IMG/VR virus record: IMGVR_UViG_3300030098_007065
Coordinates: 1 to 40,908 of that record
DNA: 40,908 nt
Direction: 5' to 3' (one strand)
Source of the DNA: a virus
Positions 15,674-23,032 of this stretch are shown piece after piece. Below the pieces are notes generated by a model that saw only the letters and a program-made list of their open reading frames with translations, was not told the origin of the DNA and ran no database searches. The stretch's first letter is position 1. Each line of letters starts with the position of its first letter. Both the position numbers and the translations under genes were made by a program.

Positions 15674-16084
15674 ATGAAACTAACTAGATACACACATAAT
15701 CCAATCGCAGAAATCGAAAAAGCCTTTGATGGTTTTTTTAATCTGACACCAGTCTTCCACCAGCTGGAAGAAGTATATAAAACCGGAGATCAAGTTCGTT
15801 TTTCGCAAGACGAAAATACATTAAGTGTACAAATTGATCTACCGGGAGTTATAAAAGAAGATCTAAATCTTTCTACAGATACAGATCAACGTGAAGTTTA
15901 TATTAAAGCTAAACGCAAAATTAAAACTCACGACGGGGCAAAAGAACAGACTTATAATAGATCGTTCTCAGTAGGGAGAGAGTTTGACCTTAATAAGATT
16001 AAATTTTCTTACGTTAATGGAGTTCTCGAGGTAGATGTACCTCGAAGAAAAAAAGAAGAATACATTAAAACTTATAAGGTATAA
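15674..16084 (+). CDS. Hsp20 / alpha-crystallin small heat-shock protein
   Basis: This 136-residue protein has an alpha-crystallin domain. VQIDLPGVIKEDLNL (about 52-66) and the signature NGVLEVDVPRR (about 115-125) are clear, and the C-terminal tail is short (EEYIKTYKV). Small heat-shock proteins hold unfolding proteins as an ATP-independent chaperone, and Hsp20 genes are common in marine T4-like phages, where a role in capsid or scaffold folding is suspected. A late-type octamer precedes it. An apparent structured RNA with a terminator follows directly. Confidence 0.93.
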   Translation: MKLTRYTHNPIAEIEKAFDGFFNLTPVFHQLEEVYKTGDQVRFSQDENTLSVQIDLPGVIKEDLNLSTDTDQREVYIKAKRKIKTHDGAKEQTYNRSFSVGREFDLNKIKFSYVNGVLEVDVPRRKKEEYIKTYKV

Positions 16085-16091
16085 TAATTTA

Positions 16092-16312
16092 TATGGGCCT
16101 AGCTAGCCCAACCCCGGGTGTGCCTGAATAAACATTTTAAGCAAGAGTGTTAAAGGGACTGTAACGTACATGGAGGGTCAACTGACTATTAAGTGTAAAA
16201 AAGCAGGGCACAAGTAGGTAAAAAGATGAAACTGCATCTTGCTCACTGAAAGTTGGAGGTTACCAGAAAATCCTCTCACCCACCTTTTAAAGCCCCGTAA
16301 GGGGCTTTTTTT
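16092..16312 (+). ncRNA. Candidate structured RNA downstream of hsp20
   Basis: About 220 bases between hsp20 and the next gene hold no convincing ORF, are richer in G and C than the surroundings, and end in an intrinsic terminator. Visible helices include GGGC/GCCC around CTAGCTA (16095-16109), AACATT/AGTGTT (16131-16151, one G-U pair), AAGATG/CATCTT (16223-16240) and GGAGG/CCTCT (16255-16276). Two long-range helices could close the fold: GGGTG with CACCC (16116-16120 and 16277-16281), and GTGCC with GGCAC (16120-16124 and 16207-16211), sharing base 16120. It does not match tRNA, tmRNA, RNase P, 6S or SRP RNA as I know them. It may be a stand-alone RNA or a processed hsp20 3' UTR. Confidence 0.55.
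16291..16312 (+). terminator. Intrinsic terminator
   Basis: AGCCCC, a GTAA loop, GGGGCT and a run of T form a textbook rho-independent terminator. It ends the hsp20 and candidate RNA transcript and separates it from the next gene. Confidence 0.9.
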
Positions 16313-16315
16313 ATG

Positions 16316-16323
16316 CATAAATA
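16316..16323 (+). promoter_or_regulatory. Late-type octamer CATAAATA
   Basis: CATAAATA ends five bases before a GTG start and directly follows the terminator. Thirteen bases around it (GCATAAATAATTA) recur identically before the gene at 29514, which supports a functional element. Confidence 0.6.
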
Positions 16324-16328
16324 ATTAT

Positions 16329-16646
16329 GTGAACTTAATAGTTATAGCAGATTTAACAACAAATGAAGGGCTATACTTTAGGTATTTAACAATGATGGCT
16401 GATGCTAATGTTGTAGTTGAAACAACTAAACCGTTAATTGATTACCATTATAAAAATCTTAAGAGTCAAGGTTTATATGACTTTGTTGATGATATGGTAA
16501 CTCCAGAATGTGATGTTGAAGGTATACGTATTGATACACAGTTAAACTATCCCATGACAATACAAACTGATACAATAAAAGTTACTAATGTATTAGATCT
16601 TTTGGAACAAATTAAACAGTTGAAAAGTATATATAAGAAAATATAA
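16329..16646 (+). CDS. Hypothetical protein
   Basis: This 105-residue protein starts at the GTG at 16329, five bases after a late-type octamer. Longer in-frame versions would begin inside the terminator or the structured RNA and are rejected. It opens with a hydrophobic strand (NLIVIADLTTNEGLYFRYL), then VVVETTKPLIDYHYK and a helical end LDLLEQIKQLKSIYKKI. The pattern is alpha/beta. No family is recognised. The uvsX promoter lies within its last codons. Confidence 0.65.
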   Translation: MNLIVIADLTTNEGLYFRYLTMMADANVVVETTKPLIDYHYKNLKSQGLYDFVDDMVTPECDVEGIRIDTQLNYPMTIQTDTIKVTNVLDLLEQIKQLKSIYKKI

Positions 16647-16647
16647 T
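16620..16647 (+). promoter_or_regulatory. Host-type promoter for uvsX
   Basis: TTGAAA (16620-16625), a 16-base spacer and TATAAT (16642-16647) are followed after seven bases by the uvsX ATG. No Shine-Dalgarno sequence lies between, so the mRNA would be leaderless or nearly so. Confidence 0.65.
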
Positions 16648-16654
16648 CTTATAT

Positions 16655-17782
16655 ATGGATAAAGATATTACTAGTGCTTTAGACGCTATCGATAAAGTTA
16701 ACCCTTTCGCTACTTACCTTGATAATAATACGTTAAGTCATGTCGGTGAGTGGATTGATACAGGGTCATATGTACTGAATGCTATCATTTCTGGTTCTAT
16801 TAATGGCGGTATTCCTAAAGGAAGAGTAACTATGCTTGCTGGTGAATCTATGACTGGTAAGTCTTTATTTGTTCAAAAGATTCTAGCTAAAGCTCAAGAA
16901 GAAGGACTTATTCCAGTTATCTTTGATACTGAAAATGCTATCGATCCAGGTGGTGCGGAAAGATTAGGTTTAGATATTAGTAAAGTAAAATATGTTCCTT
17001 GTACTAGTATTGAACAAGCTAGGAACTCCCTTTATAAATTCCTTACTTCCGTTAAAGAAAAGGGACTTGAAGGTAAATTTATTGTAGCTATTGATTCTTT
17101 AGCTAACCTACAATCAGAGTTAGAGCTTAATCGTATGAATAAAGATAGTACTTCATCAGATATGGGTACAAAAGCTCGAGCTATGAAAACATTAATGCAA
17201 ACTTGTACTAATTTAGGTTCTGTAACTCAAACTACCATCTTATGTACTAATCATGTTTATGATGATCCTACTGCTTTATTTCCTTCTATTGAAAAAAATA
17301 TGCCAGGAGGTAAATCTTGTATTTATTTACCGTCAGTAACTGTACAACTTGCACGTAAGCCTATGAAGTCTGATGGCGGTAAAACTGTTGATGGTGAGTT
17401 AGCTGTAGGTCAGAAAAAATACTCCGGTATTATTATTAGAGCTCTCACACGTAAGAATAGATTTATTAAGCAATACTTAGAAGGGGAAATGTATTTATCT
17501 TTCTCTTCTGGATTAGATAGATATTATGGTTTAGTTGATCTGGCTGTAGGTGTAGGTGCTGTAATTCAAACTGGCGCAACTTATCAGCTTGAAGATGGTA
17601 CTAAGTTAGGTTATTATAAAAATTGGAGAAAGGATACTAAGCTTTGGGAAGAAACTATCTTACCTAAAGTTGAAGAACGTATTGGTAAGGAATGGTCCTA
17701 TAGCAATAACGAAGAAGATATCCCCGATGAACTTGAATTAGAAGATTTAATTAATGATGAAAAAATTAGTACTGACTCTTAG
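16655..17782 (+). CDS. uvsX: UvsX RecA-family recombinase
   Basis: This 375-residue RecA-like strand-exchange protein has the Walker A GESMTGKS (63-70), IFDTENAIDP (near 90), Walker B VAIDSLANLQ, and the loop region MPGGKS followed by a core ending in LARKPM. T4 UvsX is 391 residues. UvsX forms filaments on ssDNA with the help of UvsY, and drives recombination-dependent replication. The C-terminus is acidic. It overlaps the queC start by 29 bases. It has its own promoter within the preceding gene. Confidence 0.95.
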   Translation: MDKDITSALDAIDKVNPFATYLDNNTLSHVGEWIDTGSYVLNAIISGSINGGIPKGRVTMLAGESMTGKSLFVQKILAKAQEEGLIPVIFDTENAIDPGGAERLGLDISKVKYVPCTSIEQARNSLYKFLTSVKEKGLEGKFIVAIDSLANLQSELELNRMNKDSTSSDMGTKARAMKTLMQTCTNLGSVTQTTILCTNHVYDDPTALFPSIEKNMPGGKSCIYLPSVTVQLARKPMKSDGGKTVDGELAVGQKKYSGIIIRALTRKNRFIKQYLEGEMYLSFSSGLDRYYGLVDLAVGVGAVIQTGATYQLEDGTKLGYYKNWRKDTKLWEETILPKVEERIGKEWSYSNNEEDIPDELELEDLINDEKISTDS

Positions 17783-18503
17783 TGGTGGAATGGACTCATC
17801 TGTGCTGTTATATATGGCGCAAGATAGAGGGTATGATGAAATACATACATTGACCTTTGATTACGGTCAAAGACATAGACGTGAACTTAAATGCGTTGAT
17901 AAGCAGATTACTAACTTTATAGAAAAATATAAGAATATTGAAGTAACTAATAAAGTTTTAGATGTAAACTATATTAAAGATATAGCTCCTACATCTTCTT
18001 TAACTAATACTGATATTGATAATCCTGATATTAGTAAAATAGCAGGAGATGCTCAACCTGTATCTTATGTACCGTTTAGAAACTTAATGTTTTTATCTAT
18101 TTGTTCTGCTTATGCTGAAAGTGTAGATGCAGATACAGTATGGTATGGCGCTGCTCAAGTTGATTCGTTAGCAGGCTACTGGGATGGTAGTGAAGAGTTC
18201 GTAGATACGGTAAATAAAGTGACAGAACTTAATAGAGAAAATAGAGTTAAAATTGAAGCCCCTTTACTTGTTATGTCTAAAGCTGAAATTATTAAAGAGG
18301 GTGCTAGACTTGGTGTTAAATTTAAAGATACTTGGACTTGTTATTCAGATAGAAAAGATAAACTAGCAGATGCTACTACACCGTCGAGTAGTATGAGAGT
18401 AAAAGGATTTGTGGATGCTGGTTTAAAAGACCCTATCACTTATATCCAACAGGAAAAGTTGGATAAGCTATACGAAGAAAATAATTGTAAAAAATGCGCT
18501 TAA
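17754..18503 (+). CDS. queC: QueC-like 7-cyano-7-deazaguanine synthase
   Basis: This 249-residue protein has the ATP-pyrophosphatase P-loop SGGMDSS (10-16), TFDYGQRHRREL (near 34) and FRNLMFLSICSAYAE, all typical of QueC. QueC converts carboxy-deazaguanine to preQ0, the precursor of queuosine in tRNA and of deazaguanine bases in some phage DNAs. The usual zinc-binding CGxCxxC is absent; the matching segment reads ATTPSSSMR. Only Cys196 and a C-terminal CKKC (245-248) remain as ligands. Two ATG codons in tandem open the gene inside uvsX. No other que gene is visible here, so the pathway must be completed elsewhere or by the host. Confidence 0.88.
   Translation: MMKKLVLTLSGGMDSSVLLYMAQDRGYDEIHTLTFDYGQRHRRELKCVDKQITNFIEKYKNIEVTNKVLDVNYIKDIAPTSSLTNTDIDNPDISKIAGDAQPVSYVPFRNLMFLSICSAYAESVDADTVWYGAAQVDSLAGYWDGSEEFVDTVNKVTELNRENRVKIEAPLLVMSKAEIIKEGARLGVKFKDTWTCYSDRKDKLADATTPSSSMRVKGFVDAGLKDPITYIQQEKLDKLYEENNCKKCA
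18443..18465. repeat. Inverted repeat near queC 3' end (convergent junction)
   Basis: TATCCAAC and GTTGGATA form an eight-pair stem with a seven-base loop, inside the last codons of queC and 35 bases past the stop of the opposing gene. No T tract follows on the minus strand. It may slow or end transcription of the 18500-19867 gene. Confidence 0.5.
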
Positions 18504-19867
18504 AGACCGTAGCGTCTAAGCTCTTCTAACTGCCAAGATGTCTTTGGCTTATATTTTTCCTTAAAGGATTGAGGTTTAATCTCCGTTTTCTTATTACGTT
18601 TGTCTGAAGCTGATTGCTCTGTAAGGTATGCAGATGTATCTGTCTTATGTGACTCAAGCATTGGTTGCATTACTATAGCTTCTTCTTCATCTTCACCGTT
18701 AAGTTGCTTCATTGCGTGCTTTTTCTTATCATCATCAATTAAAGCAGCTAAAACTTCTTCATAATCATCAGGTATATTTTCATCAGACTGTGGTCCAATA
18801 TCAAAGTCATCAAACTCTTCTGCACCCTCATAATTACCTCTCATCTTAGCTAATACAGCACCAGCTACTCTTTCTCCAGCTGCTTTCGAGCCATACTTTT
18901 TACCAGCGCTTTTAGCTATTTTAGAAAAATTCTTTCCCGGTTTACCGATATCTTTTCCTGCCCTAGCTTTCTTAGCGCTAAGATCTTCTGCATCTTCTAC
19001 TTCATTAATATTTTCTTCATACTCATTAGCAGGACCTTCTGGTTCTATAGGCGCGGGACCTTCTTCATAATCTTCATCTGGAGCCATTACAATAACAACA
19101 CTATCACTAATTCTATCAACATCTCTTTTTAAAGCTGTTTCAATTTTATCAATACCATGTCTAGCAACAGCACTAGCGAGAGGGGTATTTGGATCAACTG
19201 AAAATTGAACTGTATCTCCGCTAATATCTACCCCATCTTCATTAGCATATTTTGAAACTATCTTACTAACATCGTCAGTTCGCTCTGCATCTCTAATTTT
19301 AATCTCAATAAATGTAGTTGGATCTTCTTTTGACATTTGCAAACTGTCAGCTAATTCCGATTCTGCAGCATCAAGTTGACCAACGGCATCTTCAACAGCA
19401 TCACCCATATCTTCACCTGCTTTAATATCTTTAGCTAACTCTAAAGCAGCTTTTTGCGCTGCATATTTTTCTTCTTTACCTCTATCAGTTGTTGCTCTAT
19501 TAATATAACGGGCAAGACCATCTGCAATTTCTTTAGCTATTTTATCTTTATTTTGCTCAATAACATCTTCTTTAGAATCTAGTAGAGCTAAAAGATTTTT
19601 CTTTTTTGCAGCAAACCCGGTTCCTTTTTTAGCTGCAGCTAATTCATCGTCACTTATGAGCTCTAAGTTATATAGTGCTGTTCTAATAAAGTTAATTGTA
19701 TCTAATGGAGCAGAACTAAATCCTGCAGATCTTAAATCTTTAGTGACACCACCAAAAGATGGGTGGTATTTAGCATAAGGTGATTTCTTAGCTTCTGTAA
19801 GAAATTCTGCCCTCTGGAATAAATCATTAAAGCCACTAAAATTATCGGCGAAATCGAAGGAACTCAT
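18500..19867 (-). CDS. Probable head-associated protein with capsid-targeting-like leader
   Basis: This 455-residue protein opens with a long amphipathic leader (MSSFDFADNFSGFNDLFQRA) ending in EFLTE|AKK, a good prohead-protease-type site. It continues with YAKYHPSFGGVTKDL, long Ala/Lys/Asp-rich helices (about 95-190), a possible beta domain (FIEIKIRDAERTDD and VVIVMAPDEDYEE), an acidic Pro/Glu linker, and a basic end SFKEKYKPKTSWQLEELRRY. I do not recognise a named family. It is a lone minus-strand gene between plus-strand operons, with an exact TATAAATA octamer six bases before its ATG, so it should be a late virion gene. Confidence 0.75.
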   Translation of the reverse strand: MSSFDFADNFSGFNDLFQRAEFLTEAKKSPYAKYHPSFGGVTKDLRSAGFSSAPLDTINFIRTALYNLELISDDELAAAKKGTGFAAKKKNLLALLDSKEDVIEQNKDKIAKEIADGLARYINRATTDRGKEEKYAAQKAALELAKDIKAGEDMGDAVEDAVGQLDAAESELADSLQMSKEDPTTFIEIKIRDAERTDDVSKIVSKYANEDGVDISGDTVQFSVDPNTPLASAVARHGIDKIETALKRDVDRISDSVVIVMAPDEDYEEGPAPIEPEGPANEYEENINEVEDAEDLSAKKARAGKDIGKPGKNFSKIAKSAGKKYGSKAAGERVAGAVLAKMRGNYEGAEEFDDFDIGPQSDENIPDDYEEVLAALIDDDKKKHAMKQLNGEDEEEAIVMQPMLESHKTDTSAYLTEQSASDKRNKKTEIKPQSFKEKYKPKTSWQLEELRRYGL

Positions 19868-19873
19868 ATAATA

Positions 19874-19881
19874 TATTTATA
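19874..19881 (-). promoter_or_regulatory. Late promoter octamer TATAAATA (exact)
   Basis: On the minus strand this is an exact late consensus, six bases before the ATG at 19867. It lies in a 17-base divergent gap, only three bases from the ATG of the plus-strand HhH gene. Confidence 0.7.
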
Positions 19882-19884
19882 CCT

Positions 19885-20337
19885 ATGAAGCTAAATTATA
19901 AGGATTTTAATAAGATGACAGATAAAGAATTGTGTAAATTACCCGGGGTGGGTAAAACTACAGTTAAACGTATTGTAGGCTTTAGACCTTTTAGAAACAA
20001 TGACGATCTGTTTAAGGTAAAGGGTCTAGGTAAAAAGACACTTAAGAATCTAGGAATCGAAAAAACTAAAAAGAAAAAGAAAAAATGGTTTACTATTGAT
20101 GGTGTCGATTACCCGGATTATAGTTTAGCTAAAGATAGTAAGTATGGTAATATTGATCTGTTTTGGAGAATACCGCAAGAACGTAGAAGGCCTGTAGCAT
20201 CACCTAGTGCGCATGTATTAAGGCTAAGAAAAATTTGCGAGCGAATTAGAGATGAAGGACCCAACGGTCCATCTAGCCGCTATGTAGATAATTCTTATAT
20301 GTGGAAACCTGGATTTAAGTTTGATTGGGAAGATTGA
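19885..20337 (+). CDS. Helix-hairpin-helix DNA-binding protein
   Basis: This 150-residue protein has two HhH motifs in the first 60 residues: LCKLPGVGKTTVKRIVGF and LFKVKGLGKKTLKNLGIEK, both with the hairpin GxG. A lysine run (KKKKKKW) follows. The C-terminal half (WFTIDGVDYPDYSLAKDSKY, then LRLRKICERIRDEGP) is not recognised. HhH pairs bind DNA without sequence specificity, as in ComEA or PolX. A DNA repair or packaging accessory role is plausible. The gene is divergent from the 18500-19867 gene with a 17-base gap. Confidence 0.8.
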   Translation: MKLNYKDFNKMTDKELCKLPGVGKTTVKRIVGFRPFRNNDDLFKVKGLGKKTLKNLGIEKTKKKKKKWFTIDGVDYPDYSLAKDSKYGNIDLFWRIPQERRRPVASPSAHVLRLRKICERIRDEGPNGPSSRYVDNSYMWKPGFKFDWED

Positions 20338-20366
20338 TTACTTTACAAAATATATTAATATAAGAT

Positions 20367-21029
20367 ATGTGCGCTATTTTTGGATCGTTTGATAAAACGA
20401 TGTTAGAAATTTTATATGAAGCAAATAAAGAACGTGGTAACTTTGCTAGTAGTGTTGTATGCTTATCAGACGATGATCAATTTATTGCTAAATATGAAGG
20501 TGATATAAATTTTGATAAATTTAATTATGCAGATAGAGATGACATACAATATGTTTTAGGTCATGTTCAAGCTCCTACATCTGCTAAAAGATCGTGGAAT
20601 TATAATACTTCGCATCCTTTTGAATCTATGACGTGGTTAGTTAGTCATAACGGTGTATTAACTAACGATAAAAAATTAAGAAGAAAGCATCTTAAATATG
20701 TAGAAAATCCTGTTGATACTGCTGTAATCGTTGAACTTTTGGAAAAATTTTCTCAAACAAATAAGAAGCCTATTAAAGTTATAAAGCAAGTATTAGAAAT
20801 GTTAGAAGGTTCTTTTGCTTTAAGTATTGTAAATTGTGAAACGAACGATGTATATATTGCAAGAGTAGGTTCTTTGTTACATTATAATAATAAAGGAAGT
20901 TATACAACAATGCCTGGAACAGATTATAGAATGCTTCCAGAAGGAGTTATTATGAAGTTAAATAAAAGAACTAAGCGATGGAATAAAGCTGGTATCTTTA
21001 AAACCAAATCACCGTTTATGTTTATATGA
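20367..21029 (+). CDS. Class II glutamine amidotransferase (stand-alone)
   Basis: This 220-residue Ntn-type glutaminase domain starts MCAIFG, which places the nucleophile Cys at position 2 after Met removal. GHVQAPTS (near 64) and VSHNGVLTN (near 91) match the substrate-binding GHxRxAT and HNG motifs, and VDTAVIVELL (near 116) the SDTE-like position. It releases ammonia from glutamine for a partner synthase; the synthase domain found in GlmS, PurF or AsnB is missing. The next gene, a glycosyltransferase-like protein, overlaps it as ATGA, so the pair may act together on a sugar or base modification. Confidence 0.88.
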   Translation: MCAIFGSFDKTMLEILYEANKERGNFASSVVCLSDDDQFIAKYEGDINFDKFNYADRDDIQYVLGHVQAPTSAKRSWNYNTSHPFESMTWLVSHNGVLTNDKKLRRKHLKYVENPVDTAVIVELLEKFSQTNKKPIKVIKQVLEMLEGSFALSIVNCETNDVYIARVGSLLHYNNKGSYTTMPGTDYRMLPEGVIMKLNKRTKRWNKAGIFKTKSPFMFI

Positions 21030-21682
21030 AAACGTTTATTTTTTCTGCTACAGCTGGTAAAAAAGAAGATTCAATGCTCTATAATACATGTAGAGATGAA
21101 GGTATTGATGTTTTTATAAAAGAGCATAATCAAGAATCTTTGCAAAAAACTTACAATAAAGCAATAGACTTTGCAATAAAAGAACGTGTTGATAATTTAG
21201 TTTTAGTTCACGACGATGTAATATTAGAAGCATATTCTGAAAAAAGGATAGAACGTAATTTTGAAAAATTTGATATCGTGGGGGTTGCTGGGTGTAATAA
21301 AGTTACACTTAAAAAACCTGTATTATGGCATTTGCTAGGCGGTGGTTTTGAAGGAGGTCATTTAGTTGGAGCCGTAGCTCATGGTACTGAAGGACAAAAG
21401 CATATGGGGGGATTTGGATTTTATCCTAATAGAGCTATTCTAATCGATGGTGTATTTTTAGTTATAAAAAGAAAAGTATTTGAAAAGATTCGTTTTGATG
21501 AAACATGCCCATCAAAGTGGCATTTTTACGATTTAGACTACTCTATGCAATGTCATAAAGCAGGATTTAAAGTAGGTGTTGGAGATTTTATTATAACGCA
21601 TAAATCTCCCGGGCTTACTAATTTTACAGAAGAATTTCAAAAGGGCGAAGACTGGTTTCTTGATAAGTGGAAAACGCAATAA
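21026..21682 (+). CDS. Glycosyltransferase-like protein (GT-A type)
   Basis: This 218-residue protein begins MKTFIFSATAGKKEDSML. It carries LVLVHDDVILE (near 59), a DxD-like acidic pair after a hydrophobic strand, then DIVGVAGCN, GGGFEGGHLVGAVAHG and FYDLDYSMQCHKAGFKVGVG (near 170), a layout typical of small GT2-type enzymes. The acceptor is unknown. Coupling to the amidotransferase upstream (4-base overlap) is the main functional hint. The start resembles a capsid-targeting leader only superficially; the residues form the first Rossmann strand. Confidence 0.7.
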   Translation: MKTFIFSATAGKKEDSMLYNTCRDEGIDVFIKEHNQESLQKTYNKAIDFAIKERVDNLVLVHDDVILEAYSEKRIERNFEKFDIVGVAGCNKVTLKKPVLWHLLGGGFEGGHLVGAVAHGTEGQKHMGGFGFYPNRAILIDGVFLVIKRKVFEKIRFDETCPSKWHFYDLDYSMQCHKAGFKVGVGDFIITHKSPGLTNFTEEFQKGEDWFLDKWKTQ

Positions 21683-21701
21683 ATTATTATACTATTAAAT
21701 T

Positions 21702-23009
21702 GTGAGTAAATTAGACTTAGATTATTTCGAAAATATTCTTATTTATAAGTCTCTTACTGATAGTGGTTACTTAGCTTCTATTGCTGATTTTGTTAAACCT
21801 GAATACTTTAAAAATAAATCGATTGCAAGTATCTTTAATATTATAAAAGACTTTTCTGAAAAGAGAAATAAGTTACCTACTACTACTGAAATAAAATCGT
21901 ATCTTGTTTCAGATGAGCAAAAAGAGTCTTTTAAGGAACTAGTTAAGTCATTTACTGATATTGATAACTCTTTAGATAAAGATGAGCTATATGATAATAC
22001 TGAACAGTTCCTTAAAGAAAAAGCTGTTTATCATACTATGCTAAATGTAGCTGAAGATGTATCAAATGGTAAAGTAGATACATCAGTAGTATTAGATAAA
22101 TTTGAAAAGTCTTGTAATATTAATCTTGTAACTGATCTTGGTTTAGATTTTTATGGTGACGTTGATAGACTTATTGATGATCTTAATTCTGTAGAAAGAT
22201 ATGTTCCTAGTAAATGGGAGTGGTTAGATAATTGTCTAGGGGGAGGCTTTTTAGAAGCTGGTAAAGCTTTATATGTTTTCGCTGGTGAAACTAATATTGG
22301 TAAATCTATTTTTCTTGGTAATATTGCTAGTAATATAGCTGAAGAAGGTAAAAATGTTTTGTTAGTTACCTTAGAGATGTCTGAATTACTTTATGCTAGA
22401 CGTATATGTAGTAATGTTACTAAGATTCCAATGAAAGAACTAGCTCAAAACTCTGCTAGTATTAAACAAGGTATGCATAATCAAGGTGGTAAAATTTTTA
22501 TTAAAGAGTTTCCTCCTGCTACTATTACAGCTAATCAACTTAAAGCGTTTATTAAGAAATTTGAAGAGCAAGGTATTAAACTCGATGCAATAGTATTAGA
22601 TTATCTTAACCTAATGCATTCTACTGTTGGTAATAATTCTTATGAACGGATAAAGCATGTTACTGAGCAAGTACGAGCTATGAGTTATCTGTTTAACTGT
22701 CCTATTATTTCAGCTACGCAGTTAAATAGAGCTGGATTCGATACTGATAATCCTGACTTAGCAACTATCTCTGAGTCTATAGGTCTAGCAGCTACTGCTG
22801 ATGCTATTGTTTCTATTTTTCAGAATGAAGAAGATAGAGGAATAGGAGTTATACGCTTAGGTATGATGAAAAATAGATATGGGCCGAGAGGTATAACTCA
22901 AGCAATGAGAATTGACTATTCTACTCTTACTATTGAACAAGCTGATGATGTTGAAATAGGCGAGGATATGGATGATACACTTAATATATTAGCAGGACTT
23001 GCACAATAA
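21702..23009 (+). CDS. 41: gp41-like replicative DNA helicase (DnaB family)
   Basis: This 435-residue protein starts at GTG. It has an N-terminal helical domain and a RecA-like motor with Walker A GETNIGKS (near 200), VTLEMSELLYARRI (near 225), Walker B AIVLDYLNLM (near 302), ISATQLNRAGFD and an arginine-finger region MKNRYGPRG. It is the 5'-3' helicase of the T4-type fork, working with the gp61 primase encoded at 28007. T4 gp41 is 475 residues. A TATACT box lies eight bases before the start codon. Confidence 0.95.
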   Translation: MSKLDLDYFENILIYKSLTDSGYLASIADFVKPEYFKNKSIASIFNIIKDFSEKRNKLPTTTEIKSYLVSDEQKESFKELVKSFTDIDNSLDKDELYDNTEQFLKEKAVYHTMLNVAEDVSNGKVDTSVVLDKFEKSCNINLVTDLGLDFYGDVDRLIDDLNSVERYVPSKWEWLDNCLGGGFLEAGKALYVFAGETNIGKSIFLGNIASNIAEEGKNVLLVTLEMSELLYARRICSNVTKIPMKELAQNSASIKQGMHNQGGKIFIKEFPPATITANQLKAFIKKFEEQGIKLDAIVLDYLNLMHSTVGNNSYERIKHVTEQVRAMSYLFNCPIISATQLNRAGFDTDNPDLATISESIGLAATADAIVSIFQNEEDRGIGVIRLGMMKNRYGPRGITQAMRIDYSTLTIEQADDVEIGEDMDDTLNILAGLAQ

Positions 23010-23032
23010 GGAACTCTTTGTAAATATATACA

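Noticed and set aside
16092-16290. tRNA, tmRNA, RNase P or 6S RNA identity of the structured region
   Set aside because: No T-loop GGTTCGAATCC, no CCA-ended acceptor stem, no tmRNA tag reading frame and none of the RNase P core sequences can be seen.
16239-16328. Longer TTG-initiated version of the 16329 gene
   Set aside because: It would start inside the candidate structured RNA and read through the intrinsic terminator hairpin and its T tract; the GTG at 16329 follows a late-type octamer at the usual spacing.
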